Below are positions 56,478-64,000 of a stretch of 64,000 nt of DNA, piece by piece. Every line of letters starts with the position of its first letter. Within the stretch, counting starts at the first letter, position 1. Below the pieces are notes generated by a model. It was not told the DNA's origin, ran no database searches, and was given only the letters and a program-made list of their open reading frames with translations. The translations under genes and the position numbers were made by a program. Location of the stretch: NCBI RefSeq assembly GCF_025137375.1, contig NZ_CP073720.1:9510501-9574500 (forward strand). The letters run 5' to 3'. This DNA is from Dactylosporangium fulvum. Lineage in GTDB: Bacteria; Actinomycetota; Actinomycetes; Mycobacteriales; Micromonosporaceae.

Positions 56478-57596
56478 CTAGCGGTCGAGGATCAGGCCGA
56501 CCTTCTGGAACTCCTTCAGGTCGCGGTAGCCGCACTTGGCCATCGCCCGGCGGAGGCCGCCGAACAGGTTGAGCGCGCCGTCCGGGTCCTCCGACGGTCC
56601 GTAGAGCACCTTCTCCAGCGAGCCCAGCGACGGCTCGGCCGCGCCGAAGGAGCCGCGCGGGAGCTTCGGGTGGCTGGCGGCCGCGTGCCACCAGGCGCCG
56701 CCGGCCGGGGCCGAGTCGCTGCGGGACAGCGGCTCGCCGACCATGACCGCGTCGGCGCCGCAGCCCAGGGCCTTGGCGATGTCGCCCGAGGTCTGGATGT
56801 TGCCGTCGGCGATGATGTGCACGTAACGGCCGCCGGTCTCGTCCAGGTAGTCGCGACGGGCGTCGGCGGCGTCGGCGATCGCCGTGGCCATCGGGACGCG
56901 GATGCCGAGGACGCGGTCGGTGGTCGACCACTCGTCGGCACCGATGCCGACGATGACACCGGCCGCGCCGGTGCGCATGAGGTGCAGCGCCGTCTGGTAG
57001 TTGGTGCAGCCACCGACGATGACCGGCAGGTCGAGGTCGGCGATGAACTCCTTGAGGTTGAGCGGCTCGTCCGTCGTCGAGACGTGCTCGGCGGAGACCA
57101 GCGTGCCCTGGATGACCAGGATGTCGACGCCCGCGTCGAGGATGACCGGGGCCAGGGCCAGCGTGTGCTGCGGTGAGACGCGCACGGCGACGGTGACGCC
57201 GCCGTCCCGGATCTCCTTGACCCGCTCGCCGATGAGCTCGGGCTTGATCGGCTCCGCGTAGACCTCCTGGAGCCGCGCGGTGGCCGGGGCGTCCTCGTCC
57301 AGGCCGGCGAGTTCCTCCAGGATCTTGGTCGGGTCGGCGTAGCGCGTCCAGAGTCCCTCGACGTTGAGCACGCCGAGACCGCCGTGCTGGCCGAGGGCCA
57401 CGGCCGTCGCGGGACTCATCGTGGCGTCGGACGGGTGCGCGACGCAGGGGATCTTGAAGGGGTACGCGTCGAGCTGCCAGCTGGTCGACACGTCGTCGAC
57501 GTCGCGCGTGCGACGCGTCGGGACGATCGCGATCTCGTCCAGGTGGTAGCCACGCCGGGCGCTCTTGCCATGCCCGATCTCGACCACGTCACGCAT
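56478..57596 (-). CDS. guaB3: GuaB3-family IMP-dehydrogenase-related protein
   Basis: 372 residues, no CBS domains, with the barrel motifs KIPCVAHPSDATMSP, LPVIVGGCTNYQTALHLM, GIRVPMATAIADAADARRDYLDE, DGNIQTSGDIAKALGCGADAVMVG and the ending AKCGYRDLKEFQKVGL. The loop where true IMP dehydrogenases carry the catalytic Cys reads GIGADEWSTTDRV, with no cysteine, so the usual XMP-forming mechanism is not possible; members of this family can have a related reductase activity. It lies 26 bases from guaB, in the actinobacterial order guaB-guaB3. Confidence 0.93.
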   Translation of the reverse strand: MRDVVEIGHGKSARRGYHLDEIAIVPTRRTRDVDDVSTSWQLDAYPFKIPCVAHPSDATMSPATAVALGQHGGLGVLNVEGLWTRYADPTKILEELAGLDEDAPATARLQEVYAEPIKPELIGERVKEIRDGGVTVAVRVSPQHTLALAPVILDAGVDILVIQGTLVSAEHVSTTDEPLNLKEFIADLDLPVIVGGCTNYQTALHLMRTGAAGVIVGIGADEWSTTDRVLGIRVPMATAIADAADARRDYLDETGGRYVHIIADGNIQTSGDIAKALGCGADAVMVGEPLSRSDSAPAGGAWWHAAASHPKLPRGSFGAAEPSLGSLEKVLYGPSEDPDGALNLFGGLRRAMAKCGYRDLKEFQKVGLILDR

Positions 57597-57622
57597 GTTG
57601 GCTCCTAGCCGCTTGGGTGTTC

Positions 57623-59125
57623 CTACCGCGAGTGGTAGTTGGGTGCCTCGACGGTCATCTGGATGTCGTGCGGGTGGCTCTCCTTGAGACCCGCCGCGGT
57701 GATCCGGATGAGCTGGCCCCGTTCGTGCATGTCCGCGATCGTGCCGGCGCCGACGAAGCCCATGCCGGAGCGCAGACCGCCGACCAGCTGATGGGCGACC
57801 GCCGAAAGCGGGCCCCGGTAGGGTACCTGGCCCTCGATGCCTTCCGGCACCAGCTTGTCGTCGGAGAGCACGTCGTCCTGGAAGTAACGGTCCTTGGAAT
57901 ACGACCGGGCCTGCCCGCGCGACTGCATGGCGCCGAGCGAACCCATCCCACGGTACGACTTGTACTGCTTGCCGTTGATGAAAATCAGGTCGCCGGGGCT
58001 CTCCTCGCAGCCGGCCAGCAGGCTGCCCAGCATGACGGTGTCGGCGCCGGCCACGATGCCCTTGGCGATGTCGCCGGAATACTGCACACCGCCGTCCGCG
58101 ATCACCGGGACGCCGAACGGGCGGCAGGCACGGGTGGCCTCCATGATCGCGGTGATCTGGGGCACGCCGACGCCGGCGACGACGCGGGTGGTGCAGATCG
58201 AGCCGGGGCCCACGCCGACCTTGACCGCGTCGGCGCCCGCCTCGGCGAGGGCCTTGGCGCCCACGAAGGTGGCCACGTTGCCGCCGACGACATCAACCGC
58301 GGTGTCCTTCTTCAGGCGGGTGACCATGTCGACGACCTGCCGGTTGTGCCCGTGCGCGGTGTCGACCATCACGATGTCGAGCCCGGCGTCGATCAGCGTT
58401 CGGGCGCGCTTGTAGGCATCCTCACCCACGCCGACGGCGGCGGCGACGCGCAGCCGGCCGGCCTCGTCCTTGGTGGCGTGCGGGAACTTCTCACTCTTCG
58501 AGAAGTCCTTCACGGTGATGAGACCGCGCAACTTGCCCGAGCCGTCGACGATCGGCAACTTCTCGACCTTGTGCTTGCGCAGCAGCGCGAGCGCCTCGTC
58601 CTTGCTGACCCCGACCGGGGCGGTGATCAGGGGCGCGACGGTCATGATGTCGCGCACACGCGTGTTCGGGTCGGAGACGAAGCGCATGTCGCGGTTGGTC
58701 ACGATGCCCACCAGCATCCCGTCGGGGTCGACGACGGGGACGCCGGAGATCCGATACCGCCCGCACAGCGCGTCGACCTCGGCGAGCGTGTCGTCGGGGG
58801 CACAGGTGATCGGGTTGGTGACCATGCCGGCCTCGGACCGCTTCACCAGGTCGACCTGCTGTGCCTGGTCGTCGATCGACAGGTTGCGGTGCAGGACGCC
58901 GATGCCACCCTGGCGGGCCATGGCGATCGCCATCCGCGCCTCCGTCACCGTGTCCATCGCGCTGGACACGAGCGGTATCCGCAGGGTGATATTGCGGGTG
59001 ACCCGGCTCGAGGTGTCCACAGTACTGGGCACGACGTCCGATTCGCCCGGAAGCAGCAAGACGTCGTCGAAGGTCAGGCCCAGAGGCAGCACGTCAGGTC
59101 GCGGCGAGAATTCCATGAAGCGCAT
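57623..59125 (-). CDS. guaB: Inosine-5'-monophosphate dehydrogenase
   Basis: 500 residues. It has the N-terminal barrel start LTFDDVLLLPGESDVVP, two CBS domains around 105-215 and the catalytic loop GVGPGSICTTR with the nucleophile Cys, then VIADGGVQYSGDIAKGIVAGADTVMLGSLLAG and the flap RGMGSLGAM. It oxidises IMP to XMP, which GuaA converts to GMP. Start ATG 59125 or ATG 59116; no Shine-Dalgarno is decisive (GGGA lies 1 or 10 bases before). First of the guaB-guaB3 pair. Confidence 0.97.
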   Translation of the reverse strand: MRFMEFSPRPDVLPLGLTFDDVLLLPGESDVVPSTVDTSSRVTRNITLRIPLVSSAMDTVTEARMAIAMARQGGIGVLHRNLSIDDQAQQVDLVKRSEAGMVTNPITCAPDDTLAEVDALCGRYRISGVPVVDPDGMLVGIVTNRDMRFVSDPNTRVRDIMTVAPLITAPVGVSKDEALALLRKHKVEKLPIVDGSGKLRGLITVKDFSKSEKFPHATKDEAGRLRVAAAVGVGEDAYKRARTLIDAGLDIVMVDTAHGHNRQVVDMVTRLKKDTAVDVVGGNVATFVGAKALAEAGADAVKVGVGPGSICTTRVVAGVGVPQITAIMEATRACRPFGVPVIADGGVQYSGDIAKGIVAGADTVMLGSLLAGCEESPGDLIFINGKQYKSYRGMGSLGAMQSRGQARSYSKDRYFQDDVLSDDKLVPEGIEGQVPYRGPLSAVAHQLVGGLRSGMGFVGAGTIADMHERGQLIRITAAGLKESHPHDIQMTVEAPNYHSR

Positions 59126-59247
59126 CCCAGCTCTCGGTCGTCCGGCGGGTGCGTCTCATCGTACTTCCGCCGGGACGGTGCACCCTTCCGCCATGGCGAA
59201 GCCGTGCCCGGCCCCACACCGGGGGCGTTTGGGGCTACCGTTGAGGC

Positions 59248-59640
59248 GTGCACGAAGAGCCCATCGACCCGTTCGCCGGAGATCCGGCCGACCCCTCGGC
59301 CGATCTCGACGACAACGGCGCCGACGACCCGTTGACCGCCGCTGAGCGCCAGGACGTTCTCGAGGATCTCGCGGACCTCGAGATCTACCAGGCGCTGCTC
59401 ACGGCGATCGGGGTCCGCGGGCTCGTCATCGAGTGTGAGGACTGCCACGAACCGCACTATTTCGACTGGGACCTGCTCCGGGGAAACCTGAAGCACCTGC
59501 TCACGTCCGGTCGCCCGCGCGTTCACGAGCCCGCCTTCGACCCCGACCCCGACCATTACGTCACATGGGAGTACGCGCGGGGTTACGCTGACGGTGTCCA
59601 CGACGCACTGGCGAGTGCGACGGACGACAACGACGGCTGA
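59248..59640 (+). CDS. DUF5319 small acidic protein
   Basis: 130 residues, strongly acidic N-terminus (EEPIDPFAGDPADPSADLDDN). A central helical segment (RQDVLEDLADLEIYQALLTA) is followed by the family signature IECEDCHEPHYFDWDLLRGNLKHLL, with a CxxC pair and His that look like half of a zinc knuckle, and VTWEYARGYADGVHDAL. It is conserved next to guaB in actinobacteria; its function is unknown. Start GTG 59248. It is convergent with the BldM-like gene. Confidence 0.87.
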   Translation: MHEEPIDPFAGDPADPSADLDDNGADDPLTAAERQDVLEDLADLEIYQALLTAIGVRGLVIECEDCHEPHYFDWDLLRGNLKHLLTSGRPRVHEPAFDPDPDHYVTWEYARGYADGVHDALASATDDNDG

Positions 59641-59698
59641 TCTCGCCCTCGTTTAGGGTTGTCGCGGTCGGGGTACCGACGCGGCATGCCCCGGAGTG

Positions 59699-60454
59699 CT
59701 AGCTCACCAGCCCGGCGCGGAACGCCGCCGCGACCGCGTGTGCCCGATCACGCGCTCCCAGCTTCCGGAACAGCCGGCGAGCGTGCGTCTTGACAGTGTC
59801 CTCGGAGACGAACAACTCACGGCCGATCTCGGCGTTGCTCTTCCCGTCCGCCATGCCGCGCAGGACCTGCAGCTCGCGCTCGGTCAGCTCGACGCGGCGG
59901 CGCGGCGGCTCGCCCGGCACGTCACCGCGTTGCTGTGGCACCCCGGCCCCGGCGATCCGCGCGGGCACGGCCGTCCTGGCGGCGGCTCCGTTGAGCCCGC
60001 GGCCGTTCGTCGGCAGCACGCCGTTCGGCCCCGCCTGGACAGGTGTGCCGACCCTCACGGGCAGCATCGGCTCACCGTTGGTGCGGACCTGGCTGAGCAC
60101 CAGCAGGACCGCCTTCGCCAGCGTGGTCACCGGGTCCGCCGTGTCGACACGGATCACCGCACGGGCGCCGGCCGCGATCGCGGCAGCGGCCGCCCGCGGC
60201 TCCTCCGTGCCGAAGAAGACCACCGTCGCACCGGGCGCCACCGCCAGGACGCGGCGGGAGAACTCCGCACTGTCCGGCCGCGCCAGCGTCGGGTCCGCCA
60301 GCACCAGGTCAGCGGGCTGCTCACTGAGCCGCGCCAGCGCCTCGACCATCGTGACGGCGGTCCGCACCGCGTGTGCCACTCCGAGCCTCGCCGCGGCAGC
60401 GGCCACCGTCTGTGCCGCGACCTGCGTTCGCACACACACCAAAACCGTACGCAC
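59699..60454 (-). CDS. BldM-like orphan response regulator with atypical receiver
   Basis: 251 residues from GTG 60454, fixed by AGGAG 9-13 bases upstream (the frame extends to 60487). The C-terminal LuxR domain LTERELQVLRGMADGKSNA followed by EIGRELFVSEDTVKTHARRL resembles Streptomyces BldM and WhiI. The receiver is degenerate: the N-terminal Asp pair is missing (VLVCVRTQ), Asp54 is kept (LVLADPTLARP) and the Lys is Arg (AVIRVD), so classical phosphorylation is unlikely. About 60 residues of Gly/Pro/Arg linker separate the domains. Its divergent neighbour is a WhiD-like gene, matching the whiD-bldM order of Streptomyces, so a role in development is likely. Confidence 0.8.
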   Translation of the reverse strand: MRTVLVCVRTQVAAQTVAAAAARLGVAHAVRTAVTMVEALARLSEQPADLVLADPTLARPDSAEFSRRVLAVAPGATVVFFGTEEPRAAAAAIAAGARAVIRVDTADPVTTLAKAVLLVLSQVRTNGEPMLPVRVGTPVQAGPNGVLPTNGRGLNGAAARTAVPARIAGAGVPQQRGDVPGEPPRRRVELTERELQVLRGMADGKSNAEIGRELFVSEDTVKTHARRLFRKLGARDRAHAVAAAFRAGLVS

Positions 60455-60634
60455 CGTCGTGCTCCTCTCTCTCAAAGAGAGAAACACGAAATGGCGAGAT
60501 CTAGACGTGGTTTCGCCGCGATTGGCCTACGAGAAATTGACCGACGGCATGCCGTCACCTGCGGCGGTCTCGCGCGTTGAACCCAAGTTGTGCGACGCGC
60601 GAATTCCAGGCCGCATGCCTGGAAGGAGGAGCGA
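60455..60634. promoter_or_regulatory. Divergent region of the bldM-like and whiD-like genes
   Basis: 180 bases between two regulator genes. TCTCTC-AAA-GAGAGA at 60468-60482 is a small palindrome next to the bldM-like ribosome binding site. TTCCAGGC/GCCTGGAA at 60604-60624 is a hairpin directly before the whiD-like AAGGAGG. Both could bind or be folded for autoregulation. Confidence 0.45.
60604..60624 (+). promoter_or_regulatory. Leader hairpin abutting the whiD-like ribosome binding site
   Basis: TTCCAGGC (60604-60611) pairs with GCCTGGAA (60617-60624) around CCGCA. Its right arm ends at the AAGGAGG Shine-Dalgarno (60623-60629) and shares its first bases, so folding could limit translation from ATG 60635. 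Confidence 0.5.
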
Positions 60635-61129
60635 ATGACCAATGTGACTCGACTGCCCGGACCGATCGCGGACGTCTGGGACTGGCAGCGGCTCGGTCTG
60701 TGCCGGGGACGGGACAGCGCGCAGTTCTTCCACCCCGACGGCGAGCGCGGAGCGTCCCGCAGCCGGCGGGAGGCCGCCGCGAAGAACGTGTGCCGCGCGT
60801 GCCCGGTGCGGGCCGAGTGCGCCGCGCAGGCCCTGGCCACACGTGAGCCTTACGGTGTGTGGGGCGGATTCACCGAGGGCGAGCGGCTGCGGCTGCTGGC
60901 GCTCGGCTGGGAGGACGCGGCCGACCGGCGCCGCAGCCGGGTCGACGTGTCCCGGCTGGAGGCGAAACTCGGGCTCCGGCCGACGCCCGTGTCGGCGCCG
61001 ACCGCTGTCGTGCAGCAGCCGTTGCGCTCCGTGCGCGCCGGGTCCACGCACCCGGCCCCCGGCGTACCGGCGCAGCGCCGCCCGTCGACGGTGGCGGGAA
61101 ATCCAAGGTCACGCACGGCCGCCCGCTGA
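60635..61129 (+). CDS. whiD: WhiB-family iron-sulfur regulator (WhiD/WhiB3-like)
   Basis: 164 residues from ATG 60635 with AAGGAGG. The [4Fe-4S] cysteines are Cys23, Cys53, Cys56 and Cys62 (Cx29Cx2Cx5C), followed by the WhiB loop EPYGVWGGFTEGER and a basic C-terminal tail. The N-terminal LPGPIADVWDWQ and LCRGRDSAQFFHPDGERG segments are most like the WhiB3/WhiD group. These proteins control stress, redox and sporulation genes together with a sigma factor. It is divergent from the BldM-like gene, as whiD is beside bldM in Streptomyces; the C-terminal tail after residue 110 is longer than usual and disordered. Confidence 0.88.
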   Translation: MTNVTRLPGPIADVWDWQRLGLCRGRDSAQFFHPDGERGASRSRREAAAKNVCRACPVRAECAAQALATREPYGVWGGFTEGERLRLLALGWEDAADRRRSRVDVSRLEAKLGLRPTPVSAPTAVVQQPLRSVRAGSTHPAPGVPAQRRPSTVAGNPRSRTAAR

Positions 61130-61149
61130 TCCGTCCGGTTCCCGGTTTT

Positions 61150-61194
61150 CGGGCGCCGATCCCGATTTTCTCGGTACTTCGTGGTCGGCGCCCG
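61150..61194. terminator. Hairpin between convergent whiD-like and oxidoreductase genes
   Basis: CGGGCGCCGA (61150-61159) pairs perfectly with 61185-61194; inside the 25-base loop CCGA and TCGG can pair again. It lies about 20 bases after the whiD-like stop. Confidence 0.7.
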
Positions 61195-61273
61195 TATTGG
61201 TCGGTCTGAAACTCTCGGACGTTCGGCGTCACCATTCCGGATCGACATTCCGCGCAGATCCGGGGCGGACCGG

Positions 61274-62782
61274 TTACTTGACGTTGACCTCGATCGTGTG
61301 CCAACCGGTCGCGCCGTCGGGGTCGGGCGGGGTCCGGGAGTTCGTCTGGGTCTCCCCGCCGTTGTCGGTGGCCCGGACGCTGATGCTGTGCGTGCCCGGC
61401 GTGGCGTCCCAGGCCAGCGTCCACTGCCGCCAGGTGTCGATCGACGGCACGGCCAGCAGTTCGGCCTTCTGCCACGGGTCGTTGTCGATCTGCACCTCCA
61501 CCTTGGAGATGCCGCGCCGCTGCGCCCACGCCACCCCGGCGATCGTGAACCGGCCGGCGGGCAGATCGGCGAACGGCCTGGGCGCGTCGATCCGGGACTG
61601 GGTCTTGATCGGGCCCTGCTGCGACCAGCCACGCTTGATCCAGTACGCATCGAAGTCGGCGAACGACGTGAGCTCGAGTTCGGCGAGCCACTTCGTCGCG
61701 GAGACGTAGCCGTAGAGGCCCGGGACCACCATCCGCACCGGGAAGCCGTGCTCGATCGGCAGCGGCTCGCCGTTCATCGCGATCGCCAGCATCGCGTCGC
61801 GCCCGTCGCGCAGCGCGGCCGTCGGGGTGCCGGCCGTGAAGCCGTCAACCGAGCGGCTCACGACCTGGTCGGCGCCGGGCTTCGGGCGGACCTCGTCCAG
61901 CAGGTCGGCGATGCGGACGCCCTGCCACCTGGCGTTGCCGACGAGGCCGCCGCCCACGTCGTTCGAGACGCAGGCCAGCGTGATGTACCGCTCGATCATC
62001 GGCCGCTTGAGCAGTTCCTCGAAGCTGAGCGTCAACTCCTTCTCGACCCGGCCGTGGATCCGCAGGGTCCACTCGGCGGGTGACACCCGCGGCACGACCA
62101 ACGCCGTGTCGATCAGGTAGAAGTCCTTGTTCGGCGTGACGAACGGGGCCAGATTCGGCACGCCGGCATCGACGTCCGGCGGGAGCGTCGCGGCCGGCTC
62201 CGCGACCGAGGGCAGGTGCACGGCGTCGCGCTCGGCCTGCACCCCGCGGCGGGTCGACCACCACCGGCTCGCGAACCCGACGACCGCCGCGGCCGCGAGG
62301 ATGCCACCGGCGGCGCGCAGGAACCAGCGACGCTGCTCGAAGGTGTATCCGCTCTCGGTCACCGGCAGGCGCAGCAGCCACCACAGAACCGCCGCGGCGA
62401 CCAGGGCACCGGCGAGGGTCGGCACGAAGGCGTACCACGGGGCATTGTGGCGGGTGGCCGCCGCGGCGATGCCGACGGCCGCGAAGACCCCGATGCCGGC
62501 GAACCCGTAGGCCGGGCGCCGGGTCGCGAGCACGCCGGTCACGGCGGCGAACCCGGCGAGCAGCACGAGCGTCCCGATCAGGAGGGCAAGCTTGTCGTAC
62601 GTGTAGAAAACATCGACGGCGAAGTTCTTGACCTCGGCGGGCACCGAGTCGACGACCACCCCGCCGACGGCGACCAGCGGTGTGGTGGTGGCCCCGGTCA
62701 GGATCGCCACCCCTTCGGCGACACCGACGGCCGCGGCCGCCGCCGCGATCCCGGCGAGGGCGCCGTACCTTCGACTCTTCAC
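61274..62782 (-). CDS. Molybdopterin-dependent oxidoreductase, sulfite-oxidase family, membrane-anchored
   Basis: 502 residues. The first 180 contain a signal-anchor and four further membrane helices. From about 200 the sulfite-oxidase fold appears, with YITLACVSNDVGGGLVGNARW carrying the Mo-coordinating Cys, HGFPVRMVVPGLYGYVSATKW (Mo-cofactor binding) and a C-terminal dimerisation (Mo-co_dimer) domain to the end (WTLAWDATPGTHSISVRATDNGG). The protein should oxidise or reduce small oxyanions or methionine sulfoxide at the outer membrane face. No haem or partner gene is adjacent. Start ATG 62782. Confidence 0.88.
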   Translation of the reverse strand: MKSRRYGALAGIAAAAAAVGVAEGVAILTGATTTPLVAVGGVVVDSVPAEVKNFAVDVFYTYDKLALLIGTLVLLAGFAAVTGVLATRRPAYGFAGIGVFAAVGIAAAATRHNAPWYAFVPTLAGALVAAAVLWWLLRLPVTESGYTFEQRRWFLRAAGGILAAAAVVGFASRWWSTRRGVQAERDAVHLPSVAEPAATLPPDVDAGVPNLAPFVTPNKDFYLIDTALVVPRVSPAEWTLRIHGRVEKELTLSFEELLKRPMIERYITLACVSNDVGGGLVGNARWQGVRIADLLDEVRPKPGADQVVSRSVDGFTAGTPTAALRDGRDAMLAIAMNGEPLPIEHGFPVRMVVPGLYGYVSATKWLAELELTSFADFDAYWIKRGWSQQGPIKTQSRIDAPRPFADLPAGRFTIAGVAWAQRRGISKVEVQIDNDPWQKAELLAVPSIDTWRQWTLAWDATPGTHSISVRATDNGGETQTNSRTPPDPDGATGWHTIEVNVK

Positions 62783-62928
62783 GCGTCAAGCATGCGGCGG
62801 TCGGCCCGACGGCACCAAGACCGGTAATCGATCCCTAACCTTTGCGCCCGCCCGCCCCGCCCCCACCCACGCCCTAGACCCGAGCCCGCCCCACGCCCGT
62901 CGGCCCGAGCCCGCCCCGCCCGCCCGCC

Positions 62929-63200
62929 CGTCAAACCGTGCCCGCCCCGTCCCTCGACCCGAGCCCACCCCGCGCCCGTCGACCCGTCAAACCGTGCCGC
63001 CCCACGTCCGCCGCCCACGACGGCCACGTCCGCCCGCCACGTCCGCCGCCCACGACCGTCGGCCCGAGCCCGCCCACGCCCTCGACCCGAACCTGCCCCT
63101 CGACCCGAGCCCGCCCGACGCCCCTCGACTCGTCAAACCGTGGCCGCCCCACGCCCCTCGACCCGAGTCCACCCCGCGCCCGTCTGCCCGTCAAACCGTG
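62929..63200. repeat. Diffuse repeat array with CGTCAAACCGTG core
   Basis: CGTCAAACCGTG occurs four times (62929, 62985, 63131, 63189), followed in three cases by a GCCGCCCCAC-type stretch; the spacing is 56, 146 and 58 bases. Between the cores are near copies of CGACCCGAG and CCCACGACCG. It looks like decayed tandem duplication. Confidence 0.7.
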
Positions 63201-63388
63201 GCCGCCCCACGTCCGCCCGCCCACGACCGCCACGTCCGCCGCCTACGACCGCCACGTCCGCCCGCCACGTCCGCCGCCCATGTCCGCGCCCATATCGGCC
63301 ACCCGGCTGCTGCTCCTGCCTGCCACCCATTGCAGACTGCCCGATATTTCCGATATTCCCCCCAGGGACATCTGAGGAGATCCGAGGA

Positions 63389-63448
63389 CAAATTGACCTT
63401 GGTGGGTTTCGGTTGCTCTGGGCACCGAAATCTTCCAAGGTCAATTTG
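63389..63448. repeat. 60-nt imperfect palindrome
   Basis: Outer arms CAAATTGACCTTGG (63389-63402) and its exact reverse complement at 63435-63448 (14 bp), then a four-base mismatch on each side, then inner arms TTTCGGT/ACCGAAA (63407-63413 and 63424-63430), and a 10-base loop. The arms are much lower in GC than the flanks, as in the element at 21700-21759. Confidence 0.65.
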
Positions 63449-63570
63449 AGCGAGGCGACGAGCGGTCAGCGACGGGCGGGTGGCCAGCGACTAGCGGCGC
63501 CCCACGACCGCGCGCCGGGACGGCCACCAGCGCCGGGCACGAAAGCCGGGCACGAAAGCCGGACACGAAG

Positions 63571-63660
63571 AGCCGGACACGAAGAGCCAGGCACGGAACG
63601 GCCGAACACGAAACGGCCGAACACGAAACGGCCGAACACGAAACGGCCGAACACGAGAGG
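63571..63660. repeat. 15-bp tandem repeat array
   Basis: GCCGAACACGAAACG repeats at 63601, 63616 and 63631, with a variant at 63646 and diverged units before (GCCAGGCACGGAACG at 63586 and GCCGGACACGAAGA-type just upstream). The 15-bp period is strict for at least five units, and older variants extend to about 63530. Confidence 0.85.
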
Positions 63661-63727
63661 GCGGGCACGAGAGACAGGCGTCGAAGTGGCGGGTGGACGC
63701 CGCGCACCGAAGCCGCGCACCGAAAAA

Positions 63728-63750
63728 GGGAGCCCCTTGCGGGACTCCCC
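63728..63750 (-). terminator. Hairpin after groEL1
   Basis: GGGAG-CCC (63728-63735) can pair with GGG-A-CTCCC (63741-63749) with one bulged base. It lies about 20 bases beyond the groEL1 stop on the minus strand, and that strand continues with TTTTTCG further on. Confidence 0.6.
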
Positions 63751-63770
63751 TCTCGTGGTTCAGGTCGGAA

Positions 63771-64000
63771 CTAGAAGCCCGGGCCGTGCGAGTGGCCGTG
63801 GCCGTGGCCGTGACCGTGGCCATGGCCCGCGGCGGCCGGCTCGGCGGCGACCGGCTTGTCGACGACCAGGCTCTCGGTCGTCAGCAGCAGGGCCGCGATC
63901 GACGTGGCGTTGGAGACCGCGCTGTGGGTCACCTTCACCGGGTCGACGATGCCGGACTTGACCAGGTCGACGTACTCGCCGGTCGCGGCGTCGAGGCCGT
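63771..64000 (-). CDS. groEL1: Chaperonin GroEL1, C-terminal 76 residues (gene runs off the right edge)
   Basis: Only the end of a roughly 540-residue chaperonin is in the window. It reads LDAATGEYVDLVKSGIVDPV, then VTHSAVSNATSIAALLLTTE, both GroEL C-terminal signatures. Unlike GroELs with the Gly-Gly-Met tail, it ends in a His-rich stretch of alternating Gly-His units finishing SHGPGF, the mark of actinobacterial GroEL1, which in mycobacteria is dispensable for bulk folding but specialised, with metal binding attributed to the tail. Stop at 63771-63773. A terminator follows. Confidence 0.93.
   Translation of the reverse strand, partial: GLDAATGEYVDLVKSGIVDPVKVTHSAVSNATSIAALLLTTESLVVDKPVAAEPAAAGHGHGHGHGHGHSHGPGF

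Larger units (their letters stand above)
62783..63770. other. Repeat-rich gene-free gap of about 1 kb
   Basis: Very high C (plus strand) and low-complexity, so that long open frames appear in several frames but with no ribosome binding sites and with amino-acid usage dominated by Pro, Arg and Gly. It contains diffuse repeats at 62929-63200, the palindrome at 63389-63448, and a tandem array at 63571-63660. No functional gene is seen. Confidence 0.6.

Noticed and set aside
63571..63660. CRISPR-like appearance of the short repeats
   Set aside because: Units are 15 bases back to back without unique spacers, and no cas genes are present.
63140..63961. Plus-strand frame of 273 codons in the repeat region with KRPNT repeats
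   Set aside because: The repeats come from the 15-bp DNA array; no ribosome binding site, and the end is antisense to groEL1.

Overview
The window is a contiguous piece of a high-GC actinobacterial chromosome, most likely Micromonosporaceae (an Actinoplanes-type organism). This rests on very high GC at third codon positions, GTG starts, several apparently leaderless genes, WhiB and BldM-type regulators, a conservon-type sensor kinase, a GroEL with a His-rich tail and actinobacterial gene order. Genus is an inference; no rRNA is present. Both ends cut genes: mfd on the left and groEL1 on the right.

Region by region. (1) 1-4468: start of mfd (minus) and divergent ppc. (2) 4491-17632: an accessory surface-polysaccharide locus with an APS kinase fused to a degenerate sulfurylase, a Wzz-like copolymerase with a degenerate kinase-like domain, a Wzy-type polymerase/ligase, a phosphotransferase-fold kinase, two sulfotransferases, a Wzx flippase, a methyltransferase, a GH26-like glycosidase, a WecG/TagA glycosyltransferase and a GT2 glycosyltransferase. 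Five of the plus-strand junctions overlap by 4-10 bases. The combination predicts a secreted sulfated glycan and is the best candidate for an undescribed system here. (3) 17729-26052: icd, a small membrane protein divergent from a CGNR zinc-finger regulator, a PQQ-like propeller membrane protein, folD, a beta-lactamase-fold lipoprotein, and purN-purH. (4) 26249-32039: a DUF4190-type protein, a PerM/DUF6350-like membrane protein, sucC-sucD, a stand-alone B12-binding protein and an M23 peptidase. (5) 32523-36217: pcrA, then an aromatic-residue leader peptide and terminator ahead of chorismate mutase, then a PIG-L deacetylase. (6) 36236-44000: an LPXTG thioester-domain surface protein, a PspC-type histidine kinase and LuxR regulator divergent from a PspC/LiaF-like protein, and the phosphatidylethanolamine pair psd and pssA. 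(7) 44410-59125: two paralogous NUDIX genes, guaA, a GMC oxidoreductase, an M48-like pseudoprotease, an amino-acid-type substrate-binding lipoprotein, a CvnA-like kinase with its roadblock partner, a methyltransferase, guaB3 and guaB. (8) 59248-64000: DUF5319 protein, BldM-like regulator, WhiD/WhiB3-like protein, a sulfite-oxidase-family enzyme, a 1-kb repeat-rich noncoding gap and groEL1.

The three longest gene-free gaps (21624-22063, 32040-32522, 62783-63770) each contain one 54-60 nt imperfect palindrome, and two of them also carry short tandem arrays. Most other convergent junctions are closed by strong GC-rich hairpins. No tRNA, rRNA, CRISPR array, insertion sequence or phage gene was recognised.
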